This document shows positions 41,215 to 53,099 of a stretch of DNA of 64,000 bases, one piece after another. Under the pieces are notes generated by a model, which made no database searches, had not been told where the DNA came from, and saw only the letters and a program-made list of their open reading frames with translations. Positions within the stretch are counted from its first letter, which is position 1; every line of letters starts with the position of its first letter. The position numbers were made by a program, and so were the translations under genes. Source of the stretch: Mortierella sp. BCC40632 (Eukaryota > Mortierellomycota > Mortierellomycetes > Mortierellales > Mortierellaceae); NCBI GenBank assembly GCA_011634665.1, contig WAEK01000002.1, positions 608,501 to 672,500 on the forward strand, given 5' to 3'.

Positions 41215-42135
41215 AAAGTATGCGTGCAGACTTGCCTCCATGTTTACACAACAATAAAGGCATCACAATCTGTGTTCACCACTGCCAACAGTACTATGAG
41301 AACCTTTTTTTTTATGTAAACGTGGTACGTCGTATCGAAGACTCAGTGGTGAGGTCTAGAAGGGAAAGCAGTGGTGCCGATACTATCCACAATGCCAAGA
41401 CTACGCTGTGGAGGCAAAAGGAGATGGGAGAAGAGGGGAGGGGGGCAGTCGAAATAGAGTAAGTTGACACCACTGGCACGGGAATCATTTATGACGCAAA
41501 AGGAAAGAATTCCGTGGGTATCCGCGAGGCGCATTCTTTATAAACCTTCGCTTCGTTGCTCTATTTCTTTTCTTTTTTCCATCTCATTCTTCCCCATCTC
41601 ACCCACCCCAGACCCCAGGTAAGCATGCAATGTCTGCTATCCCACATCTAGTCATCAACTGCGGAGCAGTCTCATGGTCCTTGCACTCACTCTGGATAGA
41701 GACCACTCCGGAGATGATTGTCTGCAAGCACCGTTCCATCAATCAACTCCCACTGGCGATTGCTCTGATCGAAAATGTCCCCCAACGTCACCATGTCTAC
41801 TTGGAGAGAAAAGTTCATCTAGAGATTCTCGTACTCATCGTCTAGCGGGCAAGCGGGATCGCGAGCGTTCTTCAATGCTATTGCTTTGATTCGCCTAGTC
41901 CAGCTCTTTTTTTCTTTTTTTTTTTTTTTTTTCGCACGCGTGTTCTCAGCCGATTATTTTTATAGAACACGCGCAGTCGAGAATGAGGTTCAGAGGAAGG
42001 AATGCACAACCAGATGAACTATAGGCAGCTGTCCTTTGGCAGGAAAAAGAGAAAACGCGCGTTGTAGTGTCGACACCAACAACTAACACGTTCCTCTGTC
42101 CGATCTCTTGCTCCCTGCATCCTCAGATAATCGAA
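41215..42135. other. Intergenic
   Basis: About 0.9 kb between VPS23 and the porin gene. A T run at about 41905-41933 and pyrimidine-rich sequence before the porin start. No coding pattern recognised on either strand. Confidence 0.5.
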
Positions 42136-43629
42136 ATGGCCACCACTATCCCCGTCCCCTTTGCTGACATTGGCAAGGCCTCGAACGACTTGCTTGGCAA
42201 GGACTTCCCCGTTGGTCAGACCAAGCTTGAGCTCAAGACCGTTGCTCCCAATGGTGTGGTACGTCAATAGGGGCGACATATATCTCCCCCAAAGACAGAC
42301 TCGAATGGCGAGGTGAAAGGATGGAGCGAAGCAGCTTTTCCTCTTGTTGCCGGAACCATTTTTTTTCTTTCATGTCTCGGTCTCCGCCCAGGCTGCAGCA
42401 TTCCGCTAGAACGTCAAGACTCACTGTGAACCGTCTCTCTTTTTCTTTCTCTGTCTCTCTCTTGCTTCTCCCCACTCGTCTCTATGCGTATGACGACATT
42501 TGGACTGGTGATGACTGAACCTACATGGCCCTTTGCGACGGGGTACCCTTGTCCGTTCATCCATCTCTCTCTGTCCTCCTCCTCCCCCCGGCTTCGCGAC
42601 TTTTCGGGACGCAACAAATTTATTGTTGTTACTCTGTGCTCCCTGCACGCCTGCCTTTTGGCTGCATTGCTGAACGTGTTGGGCCTGTCTCTATCTATCT
42701 CTCTTTCTGCTCACTTTACCTTTTGCTCACCTCTGTACCTGAATCTGCGTCCATGCCCTTGAACGACTGTTTACCATCGGGCCAACAACGAAATGACCAT
42801 TTGACAAACGGCAATGACAAACGACTATATCATTGATGGCCATGACAACCATGACGACGATCAACAGACCTTCAACGTCCTTGGTAACAAGGACAACAAG
42901 TCTGGCCACATCAACGGTGAGCTCAAGACCAAGTATGTTGACTACAAGAACGGCTTGACCGTCACCGAGTCTTGGACCACCAGCAACTTGCTTTCGACCC
43001 AGATTGAGGTCGAGAACAAGATCGCCAAGGGTCTCAAGGTCGATGTCACCGGAGGTTTCCTCCCCTCCGAGGGTAAGAAGAACGCCAAGGTCGGCGTCCA
43101 GTACAAGCAGCTCGGCTTCAACTCGCGTGCCTACCTTGACCTCTTCAAGGGCCCCACCTTCACCGGTGATGTTGTCGTTGGTCGTGACGGCTTCATTGTC
43201 GGAGGAGATGTTGCCTACGATGTCGGTGGTTCCTACATTACTCGTTTCGCCGCTGCTGCTGGTTACACTGCTCCCGAGTATGCTGTTGCCCTTCACGCCC
43301 ACAACTCGTTCAAGGTCTTCTCGGCCTCTTACTACCACCGCATCAATGGCGATCTCGAGGCTGGTGGCAAGGCCACCTGGGACTCGAAGGCTGCCCCTGC
43401 TTCTGAGAAGGGAGCCAAGTCGCCCGTCGCTCTTGAGGTTGGTGCCAAGTACTACCTCGACCGCGATGCTTTCGTCAAGGCCAAGGTCAACAACGCTGGT
43501 GTCCTTGGTCTCGGCTACACCCAGGCTCTTCGCAAGGGCGTCAAGGTTTCGATTGCTGGTCTCTTTGACACCACCAAGCTCGACCAGGCTGCCCACAAGC
43601 TCGGTCTCTCTTTCGTCTTTGAGGCATAA
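42136..43629 (+). CDS. POR1: Mitochondrial outer membrane porin (VDAC)
   Basis: Voltage-dependent anion channel that passes metabolites across the outer mitochondrial membrane. Exon 1 is 42136-42258 (PVPFADIGKASNDLLGKDFP) and exon 2 is 42868-43629; 294 aa, close to yeast Por1. Blocks typical of VDAC: GHINGELKTKYVDYKNGLTV, GKKNAKVGVQYKQ, and the C-terminal VSIAGLFDTTKLDQAAHKLG then LSFVFEA. The beta signal is at the C-terminus. Exon 2 uses mostly C-ending codons (AAG, GAC, GTC, CTC) in contrast to its neighbours, a sign of high expression. The single intron is 609 bases, by far longer than others here. Confidence 0.95.
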
Positions 43630-44672
43630 AAAAATGAGAAATGTAAAAAAAAAAAGAAAAAAAAAAAAAAAAAAAAAGGTGCAATTAGACACCCAATAGA
43701 GACGAGGTCATTGCTTCAACAGTCTCTAGCCATTTTGTAGTTGGTTCTTCTTCTCCCCTCAGCCCGTCCCCTCAGTAACACGCTGTATAAAGTCTTTGTA
43801 AAGAAGGGTAATTCCAGGATGAACAATGCCGAGTCGTGTCGAGTAGATAGTCAGGGTGGGGATCGGAGAAGCAAAAGGCGGTTGGGGCGGGGCATGAGGA
43901 GAGAGAGAGAGAGAGAGAGAGAGAAGGGGAGGAATAAGAGATCAAAAGAGATCGTTGGTGATGATGGAAACAGCGGAGACGATGAGGATTCGCTGGACGC
44001 TCAAGCCCTTCTTCGGCCCCCGCCTGCAATCACAATTGCTCCCAGTCTGTGAGAGACAGAAGAGTGCTGGAGAGTGGGTTGCGTGGGAGAGCCAAGACGC
44101 GCGCGATCAGGGGAAGAGGAGAGGAGAGGAGAGGAGAGGAGAGGAGGGGGGAGAATTTATCGCCTATGAAGCAGTGGTGGTTAAGACTAGCTAGCAGACT
44201 ACTGGCCTGGCGCTGATCATCGGCTGTCAGTGAGCGGAGCATCTGGGGCAGCAAGACGGAGATGAGCAGCGGGGGGCAGAAGACACAGGTGGGCATGGGC
44301 CCTGGCATACACACACACACGCATATTCTGGTTGTGGAGCGGGATCGATCGAGCCTCTGAGCAGTGGGATATTTGATGTAGCGCAAGTCACCTTCACCCA
44401 CCCGCCCACCCGAGAGAGAGAGAGAGAGAGAGAGACCTTCTCACCCCAACGAAACAGACCAGAGAGAGAGAGCAAAGAGGGCTCGTCCGTTCATTCGTGC
44501 TTTTTTTTTTTTTTTTTTTTTTTTTCTTTCTTTCTTCCTTCTCTTCTCCTCTCTTCCTCTTTCCTTCTCCTGTGCACTCCATCCTCTCCATTTGCGCTTC
44601 ATTCGCGACATCATCCTCTGTCCCTGTACAGCGCTCTCTCCCCTTCTCCCTCCATCTCTCATCTCCCACACC
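43630..44672. repeat. Intergenic with simple-sequence repeats
   Basis: Directly after the porin stop comes an A-rich tract with a run of about 22 A (43656-43677). Further on: (GA)n at 43900-43924, a (GAGGA)n pentamer tract at about 44114-44146, (GA)12 at 44412-44435 and a T run at about 44501-44525, then a C/T-rich leader of the ABC transporter gene. No gene recognised on either strand. Confidence 0.75.
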
Positions 44673-47600
44673 ATGGCTCCCGTTCTCAGTCTGCCATTGG
44701 GACTTCGCAAGAGACCCAAACCTGCACTCGCTGGCTTCTCGCTCCTCCTTGCTTACTTCCTCCTCCGTCGTAAGCAGGCCCAGGCCAAGCGTCGTGCTCG
44801 CCAACAAAAGAGCGCCTCGGAGAAGGGCACTTCCTCTCAGGGACGTGACAGCGCCAAACCACGCAAAGTCGGAGTCGACCGACGATTCTTGGAGCAGCTG
44901 AAGAAGCTTTTGCCAATTTGCATTCCTGGTCTCGCTAGCAAAGAAGCCGCGCTTTTTGCGACTCTTGCTACGATCCTCATTGCTAGGTGAGCGCCTTGAC
45001 GACACGGCAAAGGATACTATGGACATGGAGCCATGAGTAAGCTGGCCGATAATTAACACCACCTCTCTCTCTCTCTCTCTCTGTCTCTGTCTCTTCTCTT
45101 TTTCTTTCTCTTCTTCCCGTAAAGAACATGGCTGGATATCTGGTTCTCGTCATTGAACGGAGCAGTAGTCAAAGCGATCGTATCGAGAAACCGCAAACAG
45201 TTTATCGCCAAAGCTATCATGGAGTTTGGCATGATGATGGTAATGAAGGAGCCAGGAAGGCGAACCCGCGATCCGGATACTACAACACTACTCTAAGACC
45301 TAGAGAAAAAGAGAGAAAAGGCTCTTTTGGGACATATGAGTGATAACCCTGCAACGACTCTTCCTTCTCGTAATCATCAATAGTGGCCCATGAGTATCGT
45401 GAACAACTCGCTCAAGTACACTATCAGTGCCCTTGCTCTCTCATTCCGCGAGCGGTTGACAAAGGTTTGTTATCGTGAGAGATCCGTGTGTTTACATTTT
45501 TTGTTCTCGGGTCCACACAAGCCAGTGAAATGTGTCACCGCGGGTGCATATTCGTCGATCGGTCTACTGCGCTCTATCTAACAGTTCATGGATATTTGGT
45601 ATGTTTGGGTTGCACTCGACTCCTCTTCCTCCTGTCGAACCACGGTAGTACGCACATGATCAGTACCTGGATGGGATCACGTTCTACAAGATCTCCAACA
45701 TCGACAACCGTATCCAGAATGCAGATCAGCTCTTGACACAGGACATTGACAAGTTTGCGGACAACCTCAGTCATTTGTATTCGGATATTGCCAAGCCCCT
45801 GGTCGATATTGTCCTGTTTGCATACAAGCTTGGAGAAGCCATGTAAGTATGGGAGAAAGATAAAGAGAGTAATAGACAAAACAGCATGGGTTTTCATGAG
45901 CGGTAGCCGTCATCTTGAGGATTATGATATTCTTCAGTTTCATTCTAACTGTTACCATTCCTACTCCTTGGTTTGCAGTGGTGGTGAAGCTCCGTTCTAC
46001 ATGATCGGTTACTTCTTTTTGTCAGGAGTCATTCTACGAGCCATATCTCCTCCTTTCGGAAAGTGTAAGTCCTTTTTTTGTGGAGGGGGTATTTGTCGTT
46101 AATGCTCCTCTCTTCACCTCAGCATCGCATGAACAACATGATGGTAAGAACGCTATGACTAAAACAAAGATCGTGGACATCCACTGATTGGCAACGTATT
46201 TTAGACACCGCCATGGAGCAAAAGTTGGAGGGAGATTTCCGCTTCACACATGTAAGGACTTCAAGAGCAAAGACAGAATGTCGGTCATCCTTAGGAGACT
46301 TGCCTTTGAATCAGCCCCACTTACTCGTCGTTGTTGTTTTTTATAGTCACGAATTATTGCCCATTCAGAGGAGATTGCCTTCTACGGCGGAGCCGAGCGT
46401 GAGAAAGAGGGCGTGAACAGCAGCTTCGACAAGGTAAGGGAAAATTGAGTGTCCTGCAGCAAAGAGGTGTACAATGTGTGTGTTAGGCGAGGCACTGCGA
46501 CCACTTGAGGTACCCTGAAAACTGACTTGGGGGTTAAAACTATTTTTATGTTTTACATACAGATTGTGCGCCATGTTCGTAAGGTCTACACCATGCGTTT
46601 CGCCAACGGTATCCTGGACTCGGTCCTTGTCAAGTACTGCGCAACCATGACTGCATACTAGTAAGTTTGATTCGTGAAGCAGTAGCAATGTAGTTTAGTG
46701 GGCAGTTTGATTTTTGGAGCTAACGATGGGATTTTTTAATATGACTGGATAGTCTTTTGGCACGCCCCGTTTTCGACCCTGCCTATGGTATGTCTTGTTT
46801 ATCGGGTGGGTATTCATGCTCGTGAGGCAAGAAACACATGGACTAAACTAGCTCTTTCTTATTGGCCAAATATGTAGCGACCGAGCATATGGGTCGTGTC
46901 TCGGCTGATCCTACCAAGATTGTTGAAGACTACTCCAGGAACTGTAAGAATTACATATGCCATTGACATGATGTACACTATTGCACTAGAGCGGGAGATA
47001 TTGACAATGTTATCCATCTCTGGTTTTTCGTAATCTCTTTAGCCGGCTACCTTGTCAACCTCTCTCAGGCTGTTGGTCGACTCATTCTTGCAGGTCGCGA
47101 TCTCACTCGATTTGCAGGTTATACCGTATGTGTCTCTGCATTACTCTTTACTTGCCTCTAGAAAGCAGCAGCCATCTGAACAACAGGTCTTGGGTATTGA
47201 TTTATTTCTTTTGTATGATCTAGTCCCGTGTCTCTGAACTCTTTGACGTGCTGGAAGATGTCAACAAAGGACGCTACGAACGCACCATGGTTGCCAAGTC
47301 TGATGGTTCGGCAACACAAAACAAAGCTGTTAATGTCAATGACCTAAAGGGCAAGGTCATCACCCAGGATGGCGTTATTATCTTTGATAAGGTGCCTATC
47401 GTAACCCCCAACAACGACCTGCTCCTGAAGGAGCTCAGCTTCAAGGTTTCGACAGGCATGAACTGCCTTATCTCTGGACCCAATGGATGCGTAAGGATCT
47501 CTGCTGTCTCTGTCATTGAATAGAGGCTCCTTTGATCAAGTCGGAAGCTAACCCAACTACTCTTTCTTGTTACTGCTTTACTCTCTGGGGTGTAGGGCAA

Positions 47601-48452
47601 GAGCTCTCTCTTCAGAATCCTTGGAGATCTTTGGCCTCTGTTCGGTAATTACATCTAGTGGAAACATTTTTCTGGATCCAGTGCTATTCATGACGCCAGG
47701 AGCATCTGCTAACAACTAACCTGTCTCTTTTTATTTATACGCTCTCTCATGTAGGTGGCACTGTTACCAAGCCTCACCCATCAAAGCTATTCTATGTTCC
47801 TCAGAAGCCCTACCTCGCCCTTGGAACATTCCGTGACCAAGTCATCTATCCAGACACCAAGTCCCAGGCTATTGCCAAGGGATTTACCGACAAGAAGCTT
47901 TTCGAACTTTTGAGCATGGTCCATCTTGGATATCTTATTGACCGCGAAGGTGGCTGGGACTCTGTCCAGGATTGGGCTGACGTGTAAGTGCTGGCACATA
48001 ACCATCCTTTGATTGGCTAATTTCTTTACAGATATGACCAACTCGCATCTTCTCTCTCTAATGTATTTTTTTTTTGTTTTTATTGGTATAGTCTTTCTGG
48101 AGGCGAGAAGCAGCGAGTAGCTATGGCGCGTCTCTTCTATCACCGCCCTCAGTTTGCTATTCTAGATGAGTGTACATCGGCTGTCAGTATTGATGTAGAG
48201 GGCATCATGTATGAGCATGCTCGCCAAGCTGGTATCACCCTGTTCACAGTCTCCCACCGCTCATCATTGATCCGACACCACGAGTACTTGTTGCGTTTTG
48301 ATGGAGAGGGACGTTACCAATTCCGTAAGCTCGGAAACGAGGACCTCCAACAGGCAGCATTTGGATTCGGACATGGCAAGTCAAAAAAGGTTCGCAAGGT
48401 GGATGACGAAGAGCGTGATGGTGATGAGGCTGATACCGAAAACAGTGGATAA
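44673..48452 (+). CDS. Peroxisomal ABC half-transporter, subfamily D (ABCD3/PMP70-like)
   Basis: Imports fatty acyl-CoA into peroxisomes as a dimer. Sixteen exons: 44673-44986, 45125-45239, 45384-45464, 45649-45842, 45979-46064, 46123-46143, 46205-46251, 46347-46433, 46563-46660, 46753-46787, 46878-46943, 47043-47125, 47224-47490, 47596-47644, 47755-47983 and 48092-48452; all in phase, 710 aa. Subfamily signatures: [16 protein letters not shown], Walker A SGPNGCGKSS (cut by intron 13), [20 protein letters not shown], Walker [11 protein letters not shown] and [11 protein letters not shown]. The wording of these blocks is nearer ABCD3/PMP70 than ABCD1. N-terminal hydrophobic stretch plus basic residues suit peroxisomal targeting. 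Exon 6 is a 21-base micro-exon. An acidic tail ends the protein. Confidence 0.92.
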
Positions 48453-49070
48453 GAAGCAAGAGATGTTGAACGCATAGGAATAAAGGAGTGAGAAGGTGAT
48501 GACTATACAGAATAGAATTATTGGAAATTTCTTTTACCGTCTTTTGGTCAGATATTCTTGATGGATAGCCTACCCACGCAACATTATTAGCTCTACTTAT
48601 CGTGCAAACCTACTTGAGGATCAGTCTCGCTCCATCACAAGTGCTTGTTCAAAATGGACCGCAATAATTCTCAATGTACTTTTGGCGCCGCCTACCGTTT
48701 TTTTTTTTTTTTTTTGCGAGTCGAGATATTCATTCGAGTCGATTAACCCCCCTAAGAATGAATACAGGATACACTTCTCTTTCCGGTAGCCATCCCTTTC
48801 TTCCCTTTCTTTTACTCTTGCGCAATATTCACTCTTTCGTTCTGCGCTTGAAGCTTGCCACATGAAGACCTCTCCATAATATTGAACCTTGCCTACACAA
48901 TCTCTTGATTCATTTTCTTTATTGGTCAGGTTGACGATACCTCCTTTGAAGAAGTTGTTTTATTCCGGTACTTGCCTAGGATATTTTTCCCGCTGCTTGA
49001 TCAAACTGAACACATAGACGATGTAATGGTAATAAGAGAGATCAGTTTACAAATCATCGTTTAAACTGCC

Positions 49071-49192
<122 letters not shown>

Positions 49193-49780
49193 TTGCCCCG
49201 CCATGCATAGTCGATCTGTCTTCTGGTACACCGTCTCTCTGTCTCTTACTTTTGTACTCGCGCGCCCAAACGTGTCAGAGAATGACAGATTCTGTAAATG
49301 ATAAGACTTAAACTGCCGCACCCCGCTTTTGTCCACGACCAAGTCTACGTCTCTTTTTCTTATGCTCTCTCACACAAGACGAACCAAATGAACCAGCTTT
49401 GTTTATAGCTGTGCTTCTTATTCTATATGCGAAAAAGGGGGTATGTCTTTCCATTCTCTTGCGCAACTTGGATCCTTCAGATAATTTTTACACAAAAGCA
49501 AAATTGGTGTGTTGATGTTTCTTTTTGTAATTGATCGATATCGAAATCAAAACGGGGAGTATAGACTGGATGGGCCACACAGGGTCATAAGAAGTGGTGA
49601 TAGTAGTGAGGGGGGTAGATGACAATGAAAGAGATTTCAAAGTGGGGAAGAGCAAGCATACACTAAGGAGGAAGTAATATGATAAATAGCAGATGTTGAG
49701 GGAAGGGGGAGGGGGGATAAAAAAAGGAAAGGGAACGGAAGAGGTCCAATAGTATTTGGCCATCGCACGCGTACATGTCC

Positions 49781-49782
<2 letters not shown>

Positions 49783-49819
<37 letters not shown>
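49783..49819. repeat. Run of 37 A
   Basis: Uninterrupted homopolymer of 37 A. The exact length is likely to be uncertain in any assembly. Confidence 0.9.
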
Positions 49820-49820
<1 letters not shown>

Positions 49821-50142
49821 AGTGGTTTTCAAGCACAAACTCAATAGAAGAGCTCTGTCTCTATCGCATTTAGAGTTGACACTCGAGCAACGGATTTGTC
49901 GTAATAATCAGTACTATGCTCGTACCGCTTGTTTCCATAGTCACACCAATCAAAATCGTCTGTTCGAACCTGAGTTGATAGCACACGCTACTTAGTTTAT
50001 CGAATATTTGATTTGAAGGGCCTGTTCAGAATGTAGTAAATAAAATACTGTCAGCGTATTTTGAGATTTATTGCAACTACGAGAGTTTTAGTAGATAGCT
50101 TCAGACTCATAGGACCAACGCTTGAGACGCCGTGCTCAGCAC

Positions 50143-50454
50143 TTAGTTGTAGTAGCAGTAGAAGGTGGAGGTCTTGTCGTTGTAGTTCTGGTCCTGCAAG
50201 TTGTAGGCGGGTCCAGAAATAATTGGACCGGCACCAGTGCAGTTATCGGTGGCGTAGAGTACGCAATGAACCGATCCATGGTTCTTGGCAGAGGAGATCG
50301 AGTTCTTGTATTCGTTGACACTGTAGCAAGTGCGGACATTGCCGTGCCAGGTAACACAGCTACCGCCAAAGTTGCTGTCGGTGCAGGTGGTCAACAACTC
50401 GACAGCCGAGCCGACGGCAGCGAAAACTGAGGCAACCAAGAGGTACTTGAACAT
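50143..50454 (-). CDS. Small secreted cysteine-containing protein, beta/gamma-crystallin-like pattern
   Basis: 103 aa. The start MFKYLLVASVFAAVGSAVE is a clear signal peptide with cleavage near residues 16-19. The mature part has six cysteines (CTDSNFGGSC, RTCYS, VHCVLYATDNC, FYCYYN). The spacing of an aromatic/Gly-rich strand and a later SISS element recalls secreted beta/gamma-crystallin-like proteins, but this is only a pattern. A likely 5' UTR intron spans 50456-50553 on the minus strand (GTAAAT donor, TATAG acceptor one base before the ATG). Role unknown; candidate apoplastic or antimicrobial protein. Confidence 0.75.
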   Translation of the reverse strand: MFKYLLVASVFAAVGSAVELLTTCTDSNFGGSCVTWHGNVRTCYSVNEYKNSISSAKNHGSVHCVLYATDNCTGAGPIISGPAYNLQDQNYNDKTSTFYCYYN

Positions 50455-50680
50455 TCTATAAAAATGGTCAAAGTTAGCATCTGATGGACAGAACCTTCAT
50501 GAGCGAATGCTGTCGATTTTTGCGCTTTGCGAAAGTGTAGTCATTTAATTTACATGAGTTTGGGATGGAACTTGTGATGGGACTTGGAGTTGTGGTTGTG
50601 AGTGCGGCGAGTGCTGCTAATGGACTTGAGTCTTGAGATAGGGCAGGTTGTGAGTTGAAAGATGCTAGGCGAAGTGGCTC

Positions 50681-50692
50681 CTTTTTAAACTT
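50681..50692 (-). promoter_or_regulatory. TATA-like element of the 50143-50454 gene
   Basis: The minus strand reads GTTTAAAAAGG here, about 130 bases before the inferred 5' UTR intron. Position and sequence fit a TATA box; no experimental support. Confidence 0.35.
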
Positions 50693-51867
50693 GAGCAAGA
50701 CTATGAAAGGAAAAAAAACGAATAAAAAGACAAGTCATTGTCACCCTGCTATCTCAGTGCTCCTCCTGTGCGCAGTTACTGTCGCCTCCAGGAGGCTCAC
50801 TATCCAGGAAGTTTTTTAATCTAGTAATCGGACAGTGTCCCACTGCCCAGTGGTGTGTCTGCTCAATGTGCACAGATGTTTAAACTTTTGATTGACATGT
50901 CCTGCTTTTCCATTAAAGTGACCCATATCCATGCGTGGTCTATTCCGCATACCCCCTCGCCCACTTCGCCCAAATTTGTCCAACGACATTCCAAGGCTAT
51001 ACACAATCCTCGCTAGCATGCTTTATTCATGCACTTCGCCTAAACCACTCCCGAGCGGTTCCCACGCCGCAGTGTGTATCCAGGACTCGCTTTCATCCCA
51101 CTGCGTTAGAGCCTGACTTTTTTTACAGTCACCAATGTCCGCGCCCCCACCCTTAGTCCCATCTCTTTTTTGCGGACTATGCACCACGTTTCTTCTGATG
51201 CCGAATTACACATGCGTGAACCTCGCTCTGATTTACGAATGCTTTCTCCGAGGAGTTTGTGATGAAAGTAATGAGCCAATCACAAACCATTGTGCTGTGG
51301 ACCTGCTGCGTTACAGTTCAGAAATCCACAAGACCACACAACGGTATCAGGAACGTTTGCTCGGTTGAGTTACACAAGACGCAGGAAGTTTGCACGACTT
51401 GCAAAAATCGGGTAATTGGGATAGATGGGGAAATTTTATTTACGAGTCACTTCTGCGTGTTGGGGCTGGGGGCTGCCACTGAATTTATGCTTACACGGTG
51501 GCCACATTAGTCGGCTTAGACAGGATGCCAGGAATGTATGCAGCTTGTGTAGGAATGGACTGAGGAGCCTGGTCGTAAATGATGAGATATTGGTTACTGA
51601 GGCTAACATTCCAGACACGTTGTCTTTTCCGATTAGGAAAAAAATACAGCCGAGCTAAGAGACAGTGTGCTGGTAACCTAACCAAGTAAAGGTCATTCCC
51701 ATCGGTTAGAGATAGGTGATTTTTCAACATCATTTGACGAAGAGCGAGCCATTCGGGGTGCATCTTTGACTGCGCTACGGTGCACTTTAGTAAATTTGCC
51801 CAAGTCAAAAAGAAAAAAAAAAAAAGTAGAAGGGGCCAGGGCAATGAGGCAAGGGAAGGACACAAGT
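50693..51867. other. Divergent region between two small secreted protein genes
   Basis: About 1.2 kb with no recognised gene, lying between two outward-facing small secreted protein genes. It should hold both promoters. A run of A lies near 51809-51825. Confidence 0.5.
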
Positions 51868-51878
51868 CTTTAAAAACC
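51868..51878 (+). promoter_or_regulatory. TATA-like element of the 51960 gene
   Basis: TCTTTAAAAAC about 85-90 bases before the ATG at 51960, followed by a C-rich stretch and an A/C-rich leader (ACACACACCTCCACTCCAAACATG). Suits a strongly expressed fungal gene. Confidence 0.4.
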
Positions 51879-51959
51879 CCCCACCTCCTCCCTCCATTCC
51901 ATTTCCTCACTCAAGAACTCAACCGAACTTCTCAACCTACACACACCTCCACTCCAAAC

Positions 51960-52178
51960 ATGCTTGCCCGCACCTGCATCACCTACGTTGCCATTGCCGC
52001 CATCGGCCTCATCTCCATGGCCAGCGCTGCTCCCGCTGATCCCGCCGCTCCCAAGGTTACCATTGCCGATGCCACTCCTCAAGAGCTGAGCGGTCCCGAT
52101 TTCCTTCCCGTCCCCAAGGAAGTGTTCCCCTTGTGCTGCATCCACAAGATCTCCGAGTGCTGTTACAGCGAGCTGTAG
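51960..52178 (+). CDS. Small secreted protein with C-terminal double-Cys pairs
   Basis: 72 aa. The start MLARTCITYVAIAAIGLISM followed by ASA is a signal peptide; the mature part begins APADPAAPKV. It ends LCCIHKISECCYSEL, two CC pairs in the last 14 residues and no other cysteine in the mature part. Codons are strongly C-biased (GCC, ACC, ATC, CCC), as in the porin gene, which points to high expression. No intron. I do not recognise the family; it may be an effector-like or hydrophobic surface peptide. Confidence 0.75.
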   Translation: MLARTCITYVAIAAIGLISMASAAPADPAAPKVTIADATPQELSGPDFLPVPKEVFPLCCIHKISECCYSEL

Positions 52179-53099
52179 ATTGTCATATACAGGACGTCGG
52201 TAGTCTAGGTCAACTCACCTCCACCTTTTCTGCCCAGTTTATTAAACGAAGAAAGAAATACTGCTATTCAAGCCTACTACGATTTTCTCTAATGGGGATC
52301 CAGATCATTTTCGATCGGTTTACAACATAAAGAGAAGGGTGGCAACGTCTTTATAAGAGTAGTGGTGAATAGAGTGAATGAGTACCATGTGTTTTGGGGG
52401 GCGTGAGAGCGGTCGCGGATGTGTTGCCCTTTCTGTAGCGAATAGGTCCTTGTATCTCTTTGTCAGTTTTAGCAAAAAAAAAAATTGCTTCTTTTTTTTT
52501 TTTTTTTTTTTTTTTTGCAGCGAAAGGATAGTGAAGTAAGGAAGGAGCCTTTTCTAGTTGTTTCAAGAAAAGGAAAGCTATGTATGCACATCCTAGTAGA
52601 GAGTGCTCACCTCCTGGCCCCTGCTCAGGGGAGGTGAAGAATTAGAGTTCGAAGGGCACGACCTACGAGTGTTTATTGCATGAAGGTGCATAGAATTTCT
52701 TCAAAAGCGACAGAGTCGACTAATCTCGGTCTAGGTGGTGAGAAATTAATGGTCTGTGCAATGATGAACATCGAATGACAAAGATTCACGTTTAATGCTA
52801 CAGCCAGGCCCCCAAGGTTCGACACAAGTGAGTAGTTAACGGACAAGAAAGTTAGTGAGCGTGCAAGGAGCCATAGAGGGAGGAGGAACGTAAAGAGAAT
52901 GAAGGAGTATGATGAGGATAGAGGGAAGCAACGAGGATATAGAAGACAAAAAAAAATCATCCCCGCTTATTCCCGATCCTCCCAACCATTGTCTTGCTTC
53001 GCTTTCAATTTAACAATCTATTACAGCTACTAGTATTACCTTCAGCCGATATCCATGGCTAACATTTTTTTTCCAGTTTCCTAGCAGCCCCATGACATC
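52179..53099. other. Intergenic
   Basis: After the small secreted protein gene. A short A run and a long T run lie near 52474-52516. A GC-rich hairpin-like stretch (CACCTCCTGGCCCCTGCTCAGGGGAGGTG in two halves) lies at about 52609-52637. No coding pattern recognised. Confidence 0.4.

Noticed and set aside
42727..43692. Minus-strand frame of 321 codons opposite the porin exon
   Set aside because: A shadow frame caused by strong C-ending codon bias; Val/Gly-rich with no family likeness.
44394..45062. Minus-strand frame of 222 codons over the ABCD start
   Set aside because: It spans the CT leader and T run and runs opposite to a well-supported exon.
45591..45604. A 14-base micro-exon in the ABCD transporter intron 3
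   Set aside because: Splicing 45464 directly to 45649 is in phase and gives RLTKYAHDQYL, the expected family sequence.
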